Assembly (NCBI GenBank): GCA_005787025.1
Contig: SYCH01000260.1
Location: 1 to 7,263, forward strand
DNA: 7,263 nt
DNA from: Actinomycetota bacterium
GTDB taxonomy: Bacteria; Actinomycetota; Acidimicrobiia; Acidimicrobiales; Ilumatobacteraceae
Direction of reading: 5' to 3'
Made by a program: the position numbers and the translations under genes. This document shows positions 1 to 6,356 of the stretch, in pieces (positions within the stretch are counted from its first letter, which is position 1; each line of letters starts with the position of its first letter). The notes under the pieces were generated by a model, which saw nothing but the letters and a program-made list of their open reading frames with translations, was not told where the DNA came from and did not search any database.

Positions 1-210
1 ACCGATCATGATCTCGTCGCCCACCAACCTGCCGGCCTGAATGACCTGCTCGGCCAATCGGCCGAGTTCGGTTCCCTCGCGAACAGCGGCCCGCAACATG
101 TCGCCGGTGGAGATGTGGGGCACCACGAAGTGGCGGGACATACGCAGACATTGCGTTCCCTTGCCGGCTCCCTGACGGCCGATGATGATCAGGCGGACAC
201 CCGTGATCAT
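1..210 (-). CDS. adk: Adenylate kinase, N-terminal 70 residues (runs off window)
   Basis: Adenylate kinase interconverts ATP + AMP and 2 ADP in the cytoplasm. Reading from ATG at 210, the frame is open to the window edge and gives 70 residues; the full family length is roughly 185-220. Residues 11-20 form the P-loop (GRQGAGKGTQ, with Lys17 binding phosphate). Residues 32-43 (HISTGDMLRAAV) are the AMP-binding segment, and residues 60-67 (GRLVGDEI) match the usual GKLVxDE stretch. The P-loop has Gln13 where most Adks have Pro. The start lies 4 nt after the secY TAA stop. No strong SD is at normal distance (a GAGGGA lies about 17 nt upstream), so translation may be coupled to secY. The secY-adk order is the common arrangement at the end of spc operons. 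Identity is near certain; only the 3' portion is missing. Confidence 0.95.
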   Translation of the reverse strand, partial: MITGVRLIIIGRQGAGKGTQCLRMSRHFVVPHISTGDMLRAAVREGTELGRLAEQVIQAGRLVGDEIMIG

Positions 211-214
211 CGGA

Positions 215-1537
<1,323 letters not shown>

Positions 1538-1542
1538 GTGTA

Positions 1543-1548
1543 CTCCTC
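1543..1548 (-). promoter_or_regulatory. Ribosome binding site for secY
   Basis: The minus strand reads GAGGAG here, 5 nt before the GTG at 1537. It supports the non-ATG start of secY and lies in the rplO-secY spacer, not inside a coding region. Confidence 0.85.
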
Positions 1549-1560
1549 GGGTCTAGCGAT

Positions 1561-1582
1561 GGTCGGCGATCGGGGACCGACC
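1561..1582 (-). other. Small inverted repeat (possible mRNA hairpin) between rplO and secY
   Basis: GGTCGG (1561-1566) and CCGACC (1577-1582) are exact reverse complements around a 10-nt loop, giving a six-pair GC-rich stem in the mRNA just after the rplO stop and about 12 nt before the secY SD. No T-run follows, so it does not look like an intrinsic terminator. It could stabilise an mRNA end, tune secY expression, or be chance in GC-rich DNA. Confidence 0.35.
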
Positions 1583-1585
1583 GGA

Positions 1586-2077
1586 TCAGCGGTTGGTGAA
1601 CTGGTTGCCGTTGGCAGCCGGGCGCACCTTGTACGGGAGCGGAATGATCGTGACCGAACCACCGGCCGCTTCGATGGCGGCCTGGGCCGTCTTCGACACG
1701 GCGTGCGCCGACACGTCGACCTTGCGCGTGACCTGTCCGCGAGCGAGCACCTTCACGAACACGTCCTTGTGCAGGACGCCTCGGGCCGACAACACCTCGG
1801 GGGTGACGACGGCTTCGTCGAGTTCGTTGATGGTGTCGAGATTGACGGCCTGATACTCGATGCGGAACGGGTTGTTGAAGCCCTTCAACTTCGGCACGCG
1901 CTGCTTCAGCGGCATCTGACCACCTTCGAAGCCGCGAGCGACCTTGCCGCGACCGCGCGAATGCTGGCCCTTGGTTCCACGGCCGGCGGTCTTGCCACCC
2001 TTGCCGCCGATACCGCGGGCGAGCCGCTTCTTGCGATGGGTCGAGCCCGGTGCCGGTGCTAGTTCGTCGACGCGCAT
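1586..2077 (-). CDS. rplO: 50S ribosomal protein L15 (uL15)
   Basis: L15 is a late-assembly protein of the large ribosomal subunit that binds 23S rRNA. The protein is 163 residues, slightly longer than the usual 144-150. The N-terminal extension typical of L15 is rich in Gly, Arg and Lys at residues 15-52 (including GIGGKGGKTAGRG and SRGRGKVARGFEGGQ) and threads into rRNA. The globular C-terminal half (residues 70-150) includes VKVLARGQV (108-116) and AIEAAGGSVTI (134-144), matching the L15 signature region. The ATG at 2077 is 3 nt after the rpmD stop and is preceded by AAGGAGA at 8 nt spacing, encoded inside the end of rpmD. The first residues (MRVDELAPAPGS) match the usual L15 opening. It ends in TGA, and a 48-nt spacer separates it from secY. 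Confidence 0.98.
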   Translation of the reverse strand: MRVDELAPAPGSTHRKKRLARGIGGKGGKTAGRGTKGQHSRGRGKVARGFEGGQMPLKQRVPKLKGFNNPFRIEYQAVNLDTINELDEAVVTPEVLSARGVLHKDVFVKVLARGQVTRKVDVSAHAVSKTAQAAIEAAGGSVTIIPLPYKVRPAANGNQFTNR

Positions 2078-2080
2078 GGG

Positions 2081-2305
2081 TCAGCTCTCCTTGGACGTGG
2101 CCGGGGATACCTCGACCAGATGGGGGACGCGGGCGATCATGCCGCGGATCTCGGGGCGATCGGGAAGCACGTTGGACTTTCCGATGCGACCCAGTCCGAG
2201 CGCACGAAGGGTGCCACGACTCTTGGGCTTGGCGTGAGTGGACGACTTCACCTGGGTGACGGTGATCATCGGTCCGGTGTGCACGACGGTCTTGTAGGTA
2301 GCCAT
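2081..2305 (-). CDS. rpmD: 50S ribosomal protein L30 (uL30)
   Basis: L30 is a small protein of the large ribosomal subunit. The core runs from about residue 13: ITVTQVKSS, then RGTLRALGLGRIGKSNVLPD (30-49), then IRGMIARVPHLVEV (53-66). This is the usual L30 pattern of a short strand, a TLRxLGL helix start and an 'IxGMIxxVxHLVxV' end. At 74 residues it exceeds the common ~60, through 12 extra N-terminal residues and a short Ser/Thr/Glu tail. An internal ATG at 2269 would give a standard 62-residue protein, but it lacks a clear SD. The ATG at 2305 has GGAGAGG 10 nt upstream and sits 2 nt after the rpsE stop, so I prefer the longer form. The identity is secure from core motifs and from its place between rpsE and rplO. 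Confidence 0.95.
   Translation of the reverse strand: MATYKTVVHTGPMITVTQVKSSTHAKPKSRGTLRALGLGRIGKSNVLPDRPEIRGMIARVPHLVEVSPATSKES
2086..2092 (-). promoter_or_regulatory. Ribosome binding site for rplO inside the rpmD end
   Basis: AAGGAGA on the minus strand, 8 nt before the rplO ATG. It is encoded by the last L30 codons (Ser-Lys-Glu-Ser), so the tail of rpmD doubles as the translation signal of the next gene. Confidence 0.8.
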
Positions 2306-2307
2306 GA

Positions 2308-2949
2308 TCAGTGAGCCTCTCCGGCCGCGATCGACTTCTTGGTGTCGTTGTAGGCCTTCAACAGTCCCTTGGGGACGAACGAATCGGCGGGGATCCCGCG
2401 ACGCGCGGCCACTTCGTCGGGACGCTGCAGACTCTGCAATCCGTTGATGGTGGCGCGAGCGACGTTGATCGCGTTCGACGAGCCGAGCGACTTGGCGAGC
2501 ACGTCGTGGATGCCGGCTTCCTCGAGGATGATGCGAGCGGCACCACCGGCGATGACGCCGGTACCGGGCGCGGCCGGCTTCAACATGACGCGGCCGGCTC
2601 CGAGGATGCCGATGATCGGGTGGGTGATGGTCGCTCCGGCCATCGGGACCGAGAACATGTTGCGCTTGGCGTCCTCGGTGCCTTTCTGAATGGCCAAGGG
2701 AACTTCCTTGGCCTTGCCGTAACCAAGACCGACGCGACCGTTGCCATCGCCGACCACGACGAGCGCGGTGAACGAGAAGCGACGACCGCCCTTGACCACC
2801 TTGGCCACGCGGTTGATGTGGATGACGCGCGACTCGCGTCCGCCGTCGGGCGTGTTGCCCTGGCCGGGGCCGGGACGATCGCCTTGACGCGGGTTGCCCG
2901 GGCCACGATCACCCTGACGCGGGTTCGGATTGTTCGGGTTGTTGGTCAT
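2308..2949 (-). CDS. rpsE: 30S ribosomal protein S5 (uS5) with repeat-containing N-terminal tail
   Basis: S5 belongs to the small ribosomal subunit, near the mRNA entry side and the decoding region, and affects accuracy. The 213 residues contain the N-terminal double-stranded-RNA-binding-like domain at about 40-107 (ESRVIHINRVAKVVKGGRRF, GDGNGRVGLGYGKAKEVP) and the C-terminal domain at about 110-185 (GAGRVMLKPAAPGTGVIAGG, VLAKSLGSSNAINVARAT). Both are highly typical. The first ~38 residues are a low-complexity tail rich in Asn, Pro, Gly, Gln and Arg, with NPRQGDR at residues 9-15 and again at 19-25. E. coli S5 is about 167 residues. The ATG at 2949 shares one base with the rplR stop (TGATG), and a weak TGGAG lies within the rplR end. 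No SD-preceded start nearer the core was seen, so the tail is probably translated. Confidence 0.97.
   Translation of the reverse strand: MTNNPNNPNPRQGDRGPGNPRQGDRPGPGQGNTPDGGRESRVIHINRVAKVVKGGRRFSFTALVVVGDGNGRVGLGYGKAKEVPLAIQKGTEDAKRNMFSVPMAGATITHPIIGILGAGRVMLKPAAPGTGVIAGGAARIILEEAGIHDVLAKSLGSSNAINVARATINGLQSLQRPDEVAARRGIPADSFVPKGLLKAYNDTKKSIAAGEAH
2316..2322 (-). promoter_or_regulatory. Ribosome binding site for rpmD inside the rpsE end
   Basis: GGAGAGG on the minus strand, 10 nt before the ATG at 2305. It lies within the last codons of rpsE and is the main reason for choosing the upstream rpmD start over the internal ATG at 2269. Confidence 0.7.
2875..2925 (-). repeat. Two-copy 21-bp direct repeat in the S5 N-terminal tail
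   Basis: Copies at 2905-2925 and 2875-2895 match at 19 of 21 bases with a 30-nt period. Each encodes NPRQGDR. The two differences are both synonymous (Gln and Gly codons), so the peptide is unchanged while the DNA has drifted. The intervening 9 nt encode Gly-Pro-Gly. Confidence 0.9.
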
Positions 2950-3314
2950 CAGAACTCCAGTCCGGCTTCACGAGCGGCTTCGGCGACCGCGGCAACGCGA
3001 CCGTGATAGAGGTAACCACCGCGGTCGAACACGACTTTGCTGACACCGGCGGCCTTGGCCCGCTCAGCCACGGTCTTGCCTAGCGCCTTGGCGGCGTCGA
3101 CGGTGCTGCCACCGGCGGGGCGCAAGGTCGGCTCGTTCGACGAGGCCGACGCGATGGTGACGCCGAGGTCGTCGTCGATCACCTGCAACATGATGTGCTT
3201 GTTCGAGCGATACAGCGACAAGCGCGGACGCTCGGCGGTGCCGTGGATCTTCTTGCGCACGCGGTTGTGCCGGATGAGCCGGCTCTCGCGACGTTCTTTG
3301 CTGATCTTGGTCAT
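2949..3314 (-). CDS. rplR: 50S ribosomal protein L18 (uL18)
   Basis: L18 binds 5S rRNA and, with L5, anchors it to the large-subunit central protuberance. The 121 residues match the bacterial family length (about 115-122). The basic N-terminus (residues 1-35: RRESRLIRHNRVRKKIHGT, then ERPRLSLYRS) is the rRNA-contacting part. The C-terminal signature VVFDRGGYLYHGRV (94-107) followed by an alanine-rich helix (AAVAEAAREAGLEF) is diagnostic. The ATG at 3314 lies 31 nt after the rplF stop with AGGA about 7 nt upstream. The TGA stop shares a base with the rpsE start, so the two are probably translationally coupled. Confidence 0.98.
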   Translation of the reverse strand: MTKISKERRESRLIRHNRVRKKIHGTAERPRLSLYRSNKHIMLQVIDDDLGVTIASASSNEPTLRPAGGSTVDAAKALGKTVAERAKAAGVSKVVFDRGGYLYHGRVAAVAEAAREAGLEF

Positions 3315-3345
3315 TTCGTGTTCCTGTTGATCTTTCGGACGTCGT

Positions 3346-3888
3346 TCACTTCTTGCCGGCCTTACCGGCCTTGCGGAGGATGCGCTCGTTGAGGTAGCGG
3401 ACTCCCTTGCCCTGGTAGGGCTCGGGCTTGCGGATCGAACGGATGTTGGCGGCCACCTGACCCACCGCTTCCTTGTCGATGCCCTTGATGATGATGCGGG
3501 TCTGGACCGGAACCTCGAAGGTGACGCCCTCGGGGGCGGCCACGTCGACCGGGTGCGAGAAACCGAGGTTGAGGCGGATCGCCGACGGTCCCTTCAACTC
3601 GGCGCGGTAACCGACGCCGACGATCTCGAGTTCCTTGGCGAAGCCGTCGGTGACACCGACGACCATGTTGTTCACCAATGCTCGTGACAGACCGTGCAAG
3701 CTGCGCGACTGACGCTCGTCATTGGGGCGCTCGACCAGGAGGGTGTTCTCCTCTTGGCGAACCGAGATGCCGCCGACCAACTCGCGGGTGAGGGTGCCCT
3801 TGGGGCCCTTCACCGTGATCGAGTTGCCCGACGCCTTGATCTCGACCCCCGCGGGAACCGTGATGGGTGCTTTACCGATACGTGACAT
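3346..3888 (-). CDS. rplF: 50S ribosomal protein L6 (uL6)
   Basis: L6 binds 23S rRNA near the sarcin-ricin loop and the factor-binding site of the large subunit. The 180 residues match the usual 176-184. It begins with the near-universal MSRIGKAPITVPAGV and has two related domains, about residues 1-82 and 83-180. The second contains ELEIVGVGYRAEL (86-98) and the L6 signature PEPYQGKGVRY (155-165). The C-terminus is a short lysine-rich tail (RKAGKAGKK). The ATG at 3888 is 15 nt after the rpsH stop, with a full GAGGAGG at 5 nt spacing, one of the strongest ribosome binding sites here. Confidence 0.99.
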   Translation of the reverse strand: MSRIGKAPITVPAGVEIKASGNSITVKGPKGTLTRELVGGISVRQEENTLLVERPNDERQSRSLHGLSRALVNNMVVGVTDGFAKELEIVGVGYRAELKGPSAIRLNLGFSHPVDVAAPEGVTFEVPVQTRIIIKGIDKEAVGQVAANIRSIRKPEPYQGKGVRYLNERILRKAGKAGKK

Positions 3889-3893
3889 GTTGG

Positions 3894-3900
3894 CCTCCTC
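3894..3900 (-). promoter_or_regulatory. Strong ribosome binding site for rplF
   Basis: GAGGAGG on the minus strand, 5 nt before the rplF ATG, in the short rpsH-rplF spacer. It gives rplF an SD independent of the upstream coding region. Confidence 0.85.
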
Positions 3901-3903
3901 GAC

Positions 3904-4305
3904 TCACCACACGTAGCACAGGACTTCGCCGCCCACTTTGCGCTTGCGCGCTTCGCGGTCGGTCATGAGTCCCTGACTGGTGGACAGGACGGCGACTCCG
4001 AGGCCACCGAGCACGCGGGGCACGGTGTCGGACTTGCGGTACACACGAAGTCCGGGAGTCGAGATGCGCTTGATACCGGCGATGGTGCGACGGCGCTCAG
4101 CGGAATATTTCATGGAGATGGCCAGCACCTCGCCGGGACCCTTGGTGTTGGGGGCCACCGCGAAACCCGCGATGTAACCCTCCTGTTCCAGGATCTTGGC
4201 CAGGGCGACCTTCTGCTTGGACGATGGCATCTTCACCTCGTCGTGCATCGCCGTGTTGGCGTTGCGGATGCGGGTGAGCATGTCGGCAATGGGATCAGTC
4301 AGCAT
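3904..4305 (-). CDS. rpsH: 30S ribosomal protein S8 (uS8)
   Basis: S8 is a primary 16S rRNA-binding protein that organises the central domain of the small subunit. In E. coli it is also the translational repressor of the spc operon; whether that holds here is not shown by the sequence. The 133 residues match the family (about 130-134). The opening TDPIADMLTRIRNA (3-16) and the C-terminal rRNA-binding signature VLSTSQGLMTDREAR (106-120) are diagnostic, and the ending GGEVLCYVW is also typical. The ATG at 4305 is 7 nt after the rpsN stop, with a GAGGT SD about 5 nt upstream that overlaps that stop. Confidence 0.99.
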   Translation of the reverse strand: MLTDPIADMLTRIRNANTAMHDEVKMPSSKQKVALAKILEQEGYIAGFAVAPNTKGPGEVLAISMKYSAERRRTIAGIKRISTPGLRVYRKSDTVPRVLGGLGVAVLSTSQGLMTDREARKRKVGGEVLCYVW

Positions 4306-4312
4306 TGGTACC

Positions 4313-4498
4313 TCACCAGCTCGACTTCGTCAGACCGGGGATTTCGCCGGCGTGGGCCATATCACGAAGGCACACGCGGCACAGTCCGAACTTGCGGTAT
4401 ACGGAACGGGCGCGACCGCACTTGCGGCAGCGCGTGTAGCCACGCACCTTGAACTTGGGCTTGGCTGCAGCCTTGTTGATCAGAGATTTCTTCGCCAT
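4313..4498 (-). CDS. rpsN: 30S ribosomal protein S14, zinc-binding type Z (uS14)
   Basis: S14 sits in the head of the 30S subunit and is needed late in assembly. This is the short 61-residue form (also called rpsZ). It has four cysteines as two CxxC pairs, Cys24/Cys27 and Cys40/Cys43, expected to hold one zinc ion. E. coli S14 is about 101 residues and lacks them. Other family landmarks are the start MAKKSLINKA, RGYTRCRKCGR (19-29), VYRKFGLCRVCLR (33-45) and the ending GEIPGLTKSSW. The ATG at 4498 is 17 nt after the rplE stop, with GAGAGG about 9 nt upstream. Genomes with this form sometimes hold a zinc-free paralogue elsewhere, which the window cannot show. Confidence 0.98.
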   Translation of the reverse strand: MAKKSLINKAAAKPKFKVRGYTRCRKCGRARSVYRKFGLCRVCLRDMAHAGEIPGLTKSSW

Positions 4499-4515
4499 GA
4501 GTCAGTACCTCTCGC

Positions 4516-5145
4516 TCACTTCTTCTTCTTGGCTGCGAACTGCGGGCCGCGACGGGTGGACTTCTTCTTCGTAGCGGCGGCGGCATCGGCGCCTCGCTTG
4601 AACGGGAAACCGAACGCGTCGAGCAGGGCCCGACCGGCGGCATCGGTGGTCGCGGTGGTGACGATGGTGATGTCCATGCCACGCGGTGCGTCGATCTTGT
4701 CGTAATCGATCTCCGGGAACACGGTCTGGTCGGCGAGACCGAACGTGTAGTTGCCGCGACCGTCCCACGAGTGGACCGGCAGACCACGGAAGTCGCGGAT
4801 ACGCGGGATCGCCACGGCGATCAGACGGTCGAGGAACTCCCACATGCGATCGCCACGCAGGGTGACCTTGCAGCCGATGGCCTGGTTCTCACGCAACTTG
4901 AAGTTGGCGATGGAGTCACGGGACTTGGTGACCTTGGGCTTCTGGCCCGCGATGCGGGTCATGTCGGCGACCGCACCCTCGAGCAGCGAGGGCTGTTGCG
5001 TGGCGCGACCGACACCCATGTTGATGACGATCTTCTCGACGCGGGGCACCTGCATGACGTTGGAGAGGCCGAGGGTGGCCTTGAGCGCATCGCGAATCTC
5101 GGCCTCGTACTTGGTCTTCAGACGCGGTGATGTTGCGGTGGCCAT
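4516..5145 (-). CDS. rplE: 50S ribosomal protein L5 (uL5) with basic C-terminal tail
   Basis: L5 binds 5S rRNA in the central protuberance and contacts the P-site tRNA and the small subunit. Family landmarks are PRVEKIVINMGVG (34-46), AGQKPKVTKSRDSIANFKLR (66-85), GCKVTLRGDRMWEFLDRL (91-108), IPRIRDFRGL (113-122) and GRGNYTFGL (129-137). The typical C-terminal core ends around residue 184 (LLDAFGFPF). After that comes a tail of about 25 residues with an Ala stretch and KKKSTRRG, ending in four Lys, so the total of 209 exceeds the usual 178-187. The ATG at 5145 shares one base with the rplX stop (TGATG), and GAGGAAG lies 4 nt upstream of that overlap. The coding end is intact, so the tail appears genuine. 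Confidence 0.98.
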   Translation of the reverse strand: MATATSPRLKTKYEAEIRDALKATLGLSNVMQVPRVEKIVINMGVGRATQQPSLLEGAVADMTRIAGQKPKVTKSRDSIANFKLRENQAIGCKVTLRGDRMWEFLDRLIAVAIPRIRDFRGLPVHSWDGRGNYTFGLADQTVFPEIDYDKIDAPRGMDITIVTTATTDAAGRALLDAFGFPFKRGADAAAATKKKSTRRGPQFAAKKKK

Positions 5146-5447
5146 CAGACTTCCTCTCCCGTGGTCCGGGCGACGCGCACCTTCGTGCCGTCACTGTTCG
5201 TCTTGAACCCGACGCGCGTGGGCTTGCCCTTGTGGACGAGCATCACGTTCGAGGCGTCAAGCGGCATGTCGCGGTCGATGATGCCGCCCTGCTGGTTCGC
5301 GCCCTTGGGCTTCTGGTGCTTCTTGGCGACGTTGATACCGTCGACGATCACCTGGTTGGTGCGGGGCATGACACGCGAGACGGTGCCTTCCTTGCCCTTG
5401 TCCTTACCCGAGATCACCACGATGGTGTCACCCTTCTTGATCTTCAT
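5145..5447 (-). CDS. rplX: 50S ribosomal protein L24 (uL24)
   Basis: L24 is one of the first proteins to bind 23S rRNA and nucleates 50S assembly near the exit-tunnel opening. The 100 residues match the family (about 100-105). An N-terminal KOW domain spans about residues 2-30 (KIKKGDTIVVISGKDKGKEG, then TVSRVMP), followed by VIVDGINVAKKHQKP (33-47) and GGIIDRDMPLDASNV (54-68), both highly typical. The frame is open further upstream, but ATG at 5447 is right: it gives the standard N-terminus, sits 1 nt after the rplN stop, and has GGAGGTG 7 nt upstream. Its stop overlaps the rplE start by one base. Confidence 0.98.
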   Translation of the reverse strand: MKIKKGDTIVVISGKDKGKEGTVSRVMPRTNQVIVDGINVAKKHQKPKGANQQGGIIDRDMPLDASNVMLVHKGKPTRVGFKTNSDGTKVRVARTTGEEV

Positions 5448-5448
5448 C

Positions 5449-5817
5449 TCAGAGCACCTCCGGGGCCAGCGAGACGATTCGCATGAATTTCTTGTCACGC
5501 AGTTCGCGACCGACCGGTCCGAAGATGCGCGTTCCACGGGGAGTGAGGTCGTCCTTGATGATGACGGCGGCGTTCTCGTCGAAACGGATGTAGCTGCCAT
5601 CGGGACGGCGCTTCTCCTTCTTGACGCGAACGACGACGCACTTCACGACGTCACCCTTCTTGACTCCGGCGCCGGGGATGGCGTCCTTCACGGTGGCCAC
5701 GAAGATGTCTCCGATCGAGGCGTAACGGCGACGGGTGCCACCGAGAACCTTGATGCAGAGCACTTCCTTGGCGCCGCTGTTGTCCGCCACGCGAAGGCGG
5801 CTTTCCTGCTGGATCAT
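5449..5817 (-). CDS. rplN: 50S ribosomal protein L14 (uL14)
   Basis: L14 lies on the interface side of the large subunit and takes part in an intersubunit bridge. The 122 residues equal the standard bacterial length. Landmarks are MIQQESRLRVADNSGAKE (1-18), GDIFVATVKDAIPG (36-49), VKKGDVVKCVVVRVKKE (52-68), the signature around DGSYIRFDENAAVII (73-87), GTRIFGPVGRELR (95-107) and the ending SLAPEVL. The frame is open for about 47 codons upstream, but that stretch lies over rpsQ in another frame and has no L14 character; ATG at 5817 with GGAGG at 7 nt is clearly the start. In E. coli this is the first gene of the spc operon. Here it follows rpsQ after only 28 nt. Confidence 0.99.
   Translation of the reverse strand: MIQQESRLRVADNSGAKEVLCIKVLGGTRRRYASIGDIFVATVKDAIPGAGVKKGDVVKCVVVRVKKEKRRPDGSYIRFDENAAVIIKDDLTPRGTRIFGPVGRELRDKKFMRIVSLAPEVL
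5455..5461 (-). promoter_or_regulatory. Ribosome binding site for rplX inside the rplN end
   Basis: GGAGGTG on the minus strand, 7 nt before the rplX ATG. It is encoded by the Pro-Glu-Val codons near the L14 C-terminus, so it fixes the rplX start and links its translation to rplN. Confidence 0.85.
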
Positions 5818-5822
5818 TGTGA

Positions 5823-5829
5823 TTCCTCC
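5823..5829 (-). promoter_or_regulatory. Ribosome binding site for rplN
   Basis: GGAGGAA on the minus strand in the 28-nt rpsQ-rplN spacer; the GGAGG core is 7 nt before the rplN ATG. It rules out the longer upstream reading of rplN. Confidence 0.85.
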
Positions 5830-5845
5830 GTCGTTCCCTGGCCGC

Positions 5846-6121
5846 TCACTTGGCCCGCTCGAGGATCTCGACGACGCGCCAACGCTTGGTCTTGGACAAC
5901 GGACGCGTCTCCATGACGCGCACCTTGTCGCCGATGTTGGCGTCATTGGCCTCGTCATGGGCGTACAGCTTCTTGGTGCGCACGACGAACTTGTTGTACT
6001 TGGGGTGGCGCACGCGCTCGACGACCTCGACGACGATCGTGCGATCCATCTTGTTGGACGACACGATGCCCTCGCGGACCTTACGGTTCGGGCGCTCGGC
6101 TGTTTCGGTGTTCTCGGACAT
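5846..6121 (-). CDS. rpsQ: 30S ribosomal protein S17 (uS17)
   Basis: S17 is a primary 16S rRNA-binding protein of the small-subunit body with an OB-type fold. The core is clear: RKVREGIVSSNKMDRTIVV (13-31), RVRHPKYNKFVVRTKKLYAHD (37-57) and the signature GDKVRVMETRPLSKTKRW (64-81). From ATG at 6121 the protein is 91 residues, close to the usual 80-90. A GTG at 6130 would add three residues and overlap the rpmC stop by 4 nt. However, the GGAGA at 6131-6135 directly abuts that GTG and is 9 nt from the ATG, which is the better spacing, so I use the ATG. The first ~12 residues are a short polar extension (SENTETAERPN). Confidence 0.97.
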   Translation of the reverse strand: MSENTETAERPNRKVREGIVSSNKMDRTIVVEVVERVRHPKYNKFVVRTKKLYAHDEANDANIGDKVRVMETRPLSKTKRWRVVEILERAK

Positions 6122-6126
6122 CTGGT

Positions 6127-6354
6127 TCACTCTCCGGCCTCGGCCGCCGCGATCTCGCGCTGACGGATGAGGGTGTTGATACGGGCGATACGGCGACGCA
6201 CGCGACGCAGTTCGCTGTGGTTGTCGAGCTGACCGGTCGCGCTGCGGAAACGCAGGTTCAGCGCCTCCTGCTTGGCGGCACGCAAACGGTCGACCAACGA
6301 CGCGAGGTCGAGTTCGCTCAGTTCCGTGCGGTCCTTGCTGGCCTTGGTCGCCAT
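6127..6354 (-). CDS. rpmC: 50S ribosomal protein L29 (uL29)
   Basis: L29 is a small helical protein near the large-subunit exit tunnel, next to the docking site for signal recognition particle and trigger factor. The 75 residues fit the family (about 60-80). The pattern is two long helices: ELSELDLASLVDRLRAAKQE (11-30) with LNLRFRSATGQLDN (32-45), the classic L29 'LNLRFQxATGQLEN' motif, then RRVRRRIARINTLIRQRE (50-67). The frame is open well upstream, overlapping rplP in another frame, but ATG at 6354 is preferred: it is 2 nt after the rplP stop, has GAGGAGG 10 nt upstream and gives a standard N-terminus. Confidence 0.98.
   Translation of the reverse strand: MATKASKDRTELSELDLASLVDRLRAAKQEALNLRFRSATGQLDNHSELRRVRRRIARINTLIRQREIAAAEAGE
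6131..6135 (-). promoter_or_regulatory. Ribosome binding site deciding the rpsQ start
   Basis: GGAGA on the minus strand, 9 nt before ATG 6121 but 0 nt before the alternative GTG 6130. The spacing favours the ATG. It lies in the last codons of rpmC. Confidence 0.75.
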
Positions 6355-6356
6355 GA

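Noticed and set aside
1538..1585. Terminator or promoter between rplO and secY
   Set aside because: The hairpin has no T-run, and I see no convincing -35/-10 pair in 48 nt of GC-rich sequence. secY is more simply read as part of the same transcript.
2311..3006. A 231-codon plus-strand open frame opposite rpsE
   Set aside because: It is antisense to a secure ribosomal gene, has a composition typical of a shadow frame, and shows no recognisable motif.
5100..5200. S8 autoregulatory site near the rplX-rplE junction, as in E. coli
   Set aside because: I could not recognise an S8-binding helix by eye. The one-base overlap of rplX and rplE leaves no spacer, so a claim would be unsupported without folding and alignment.
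5448..5600. N-terminal extension of rplX into rplN
   Set aside because: The extra residues are Ser/Arg-rich shadow sequence over rplN. L24 begins canonically at ATG 5447, 1 nt after the rplN stop.
5818..5958. N-terminal extension of rplN into rpsQ
   Set aside because: The frame is open, but the extra residues overlap rpsQ and look out-of-frame. The standard L14 N-terminus begins at ATG 5817 with a good SD.
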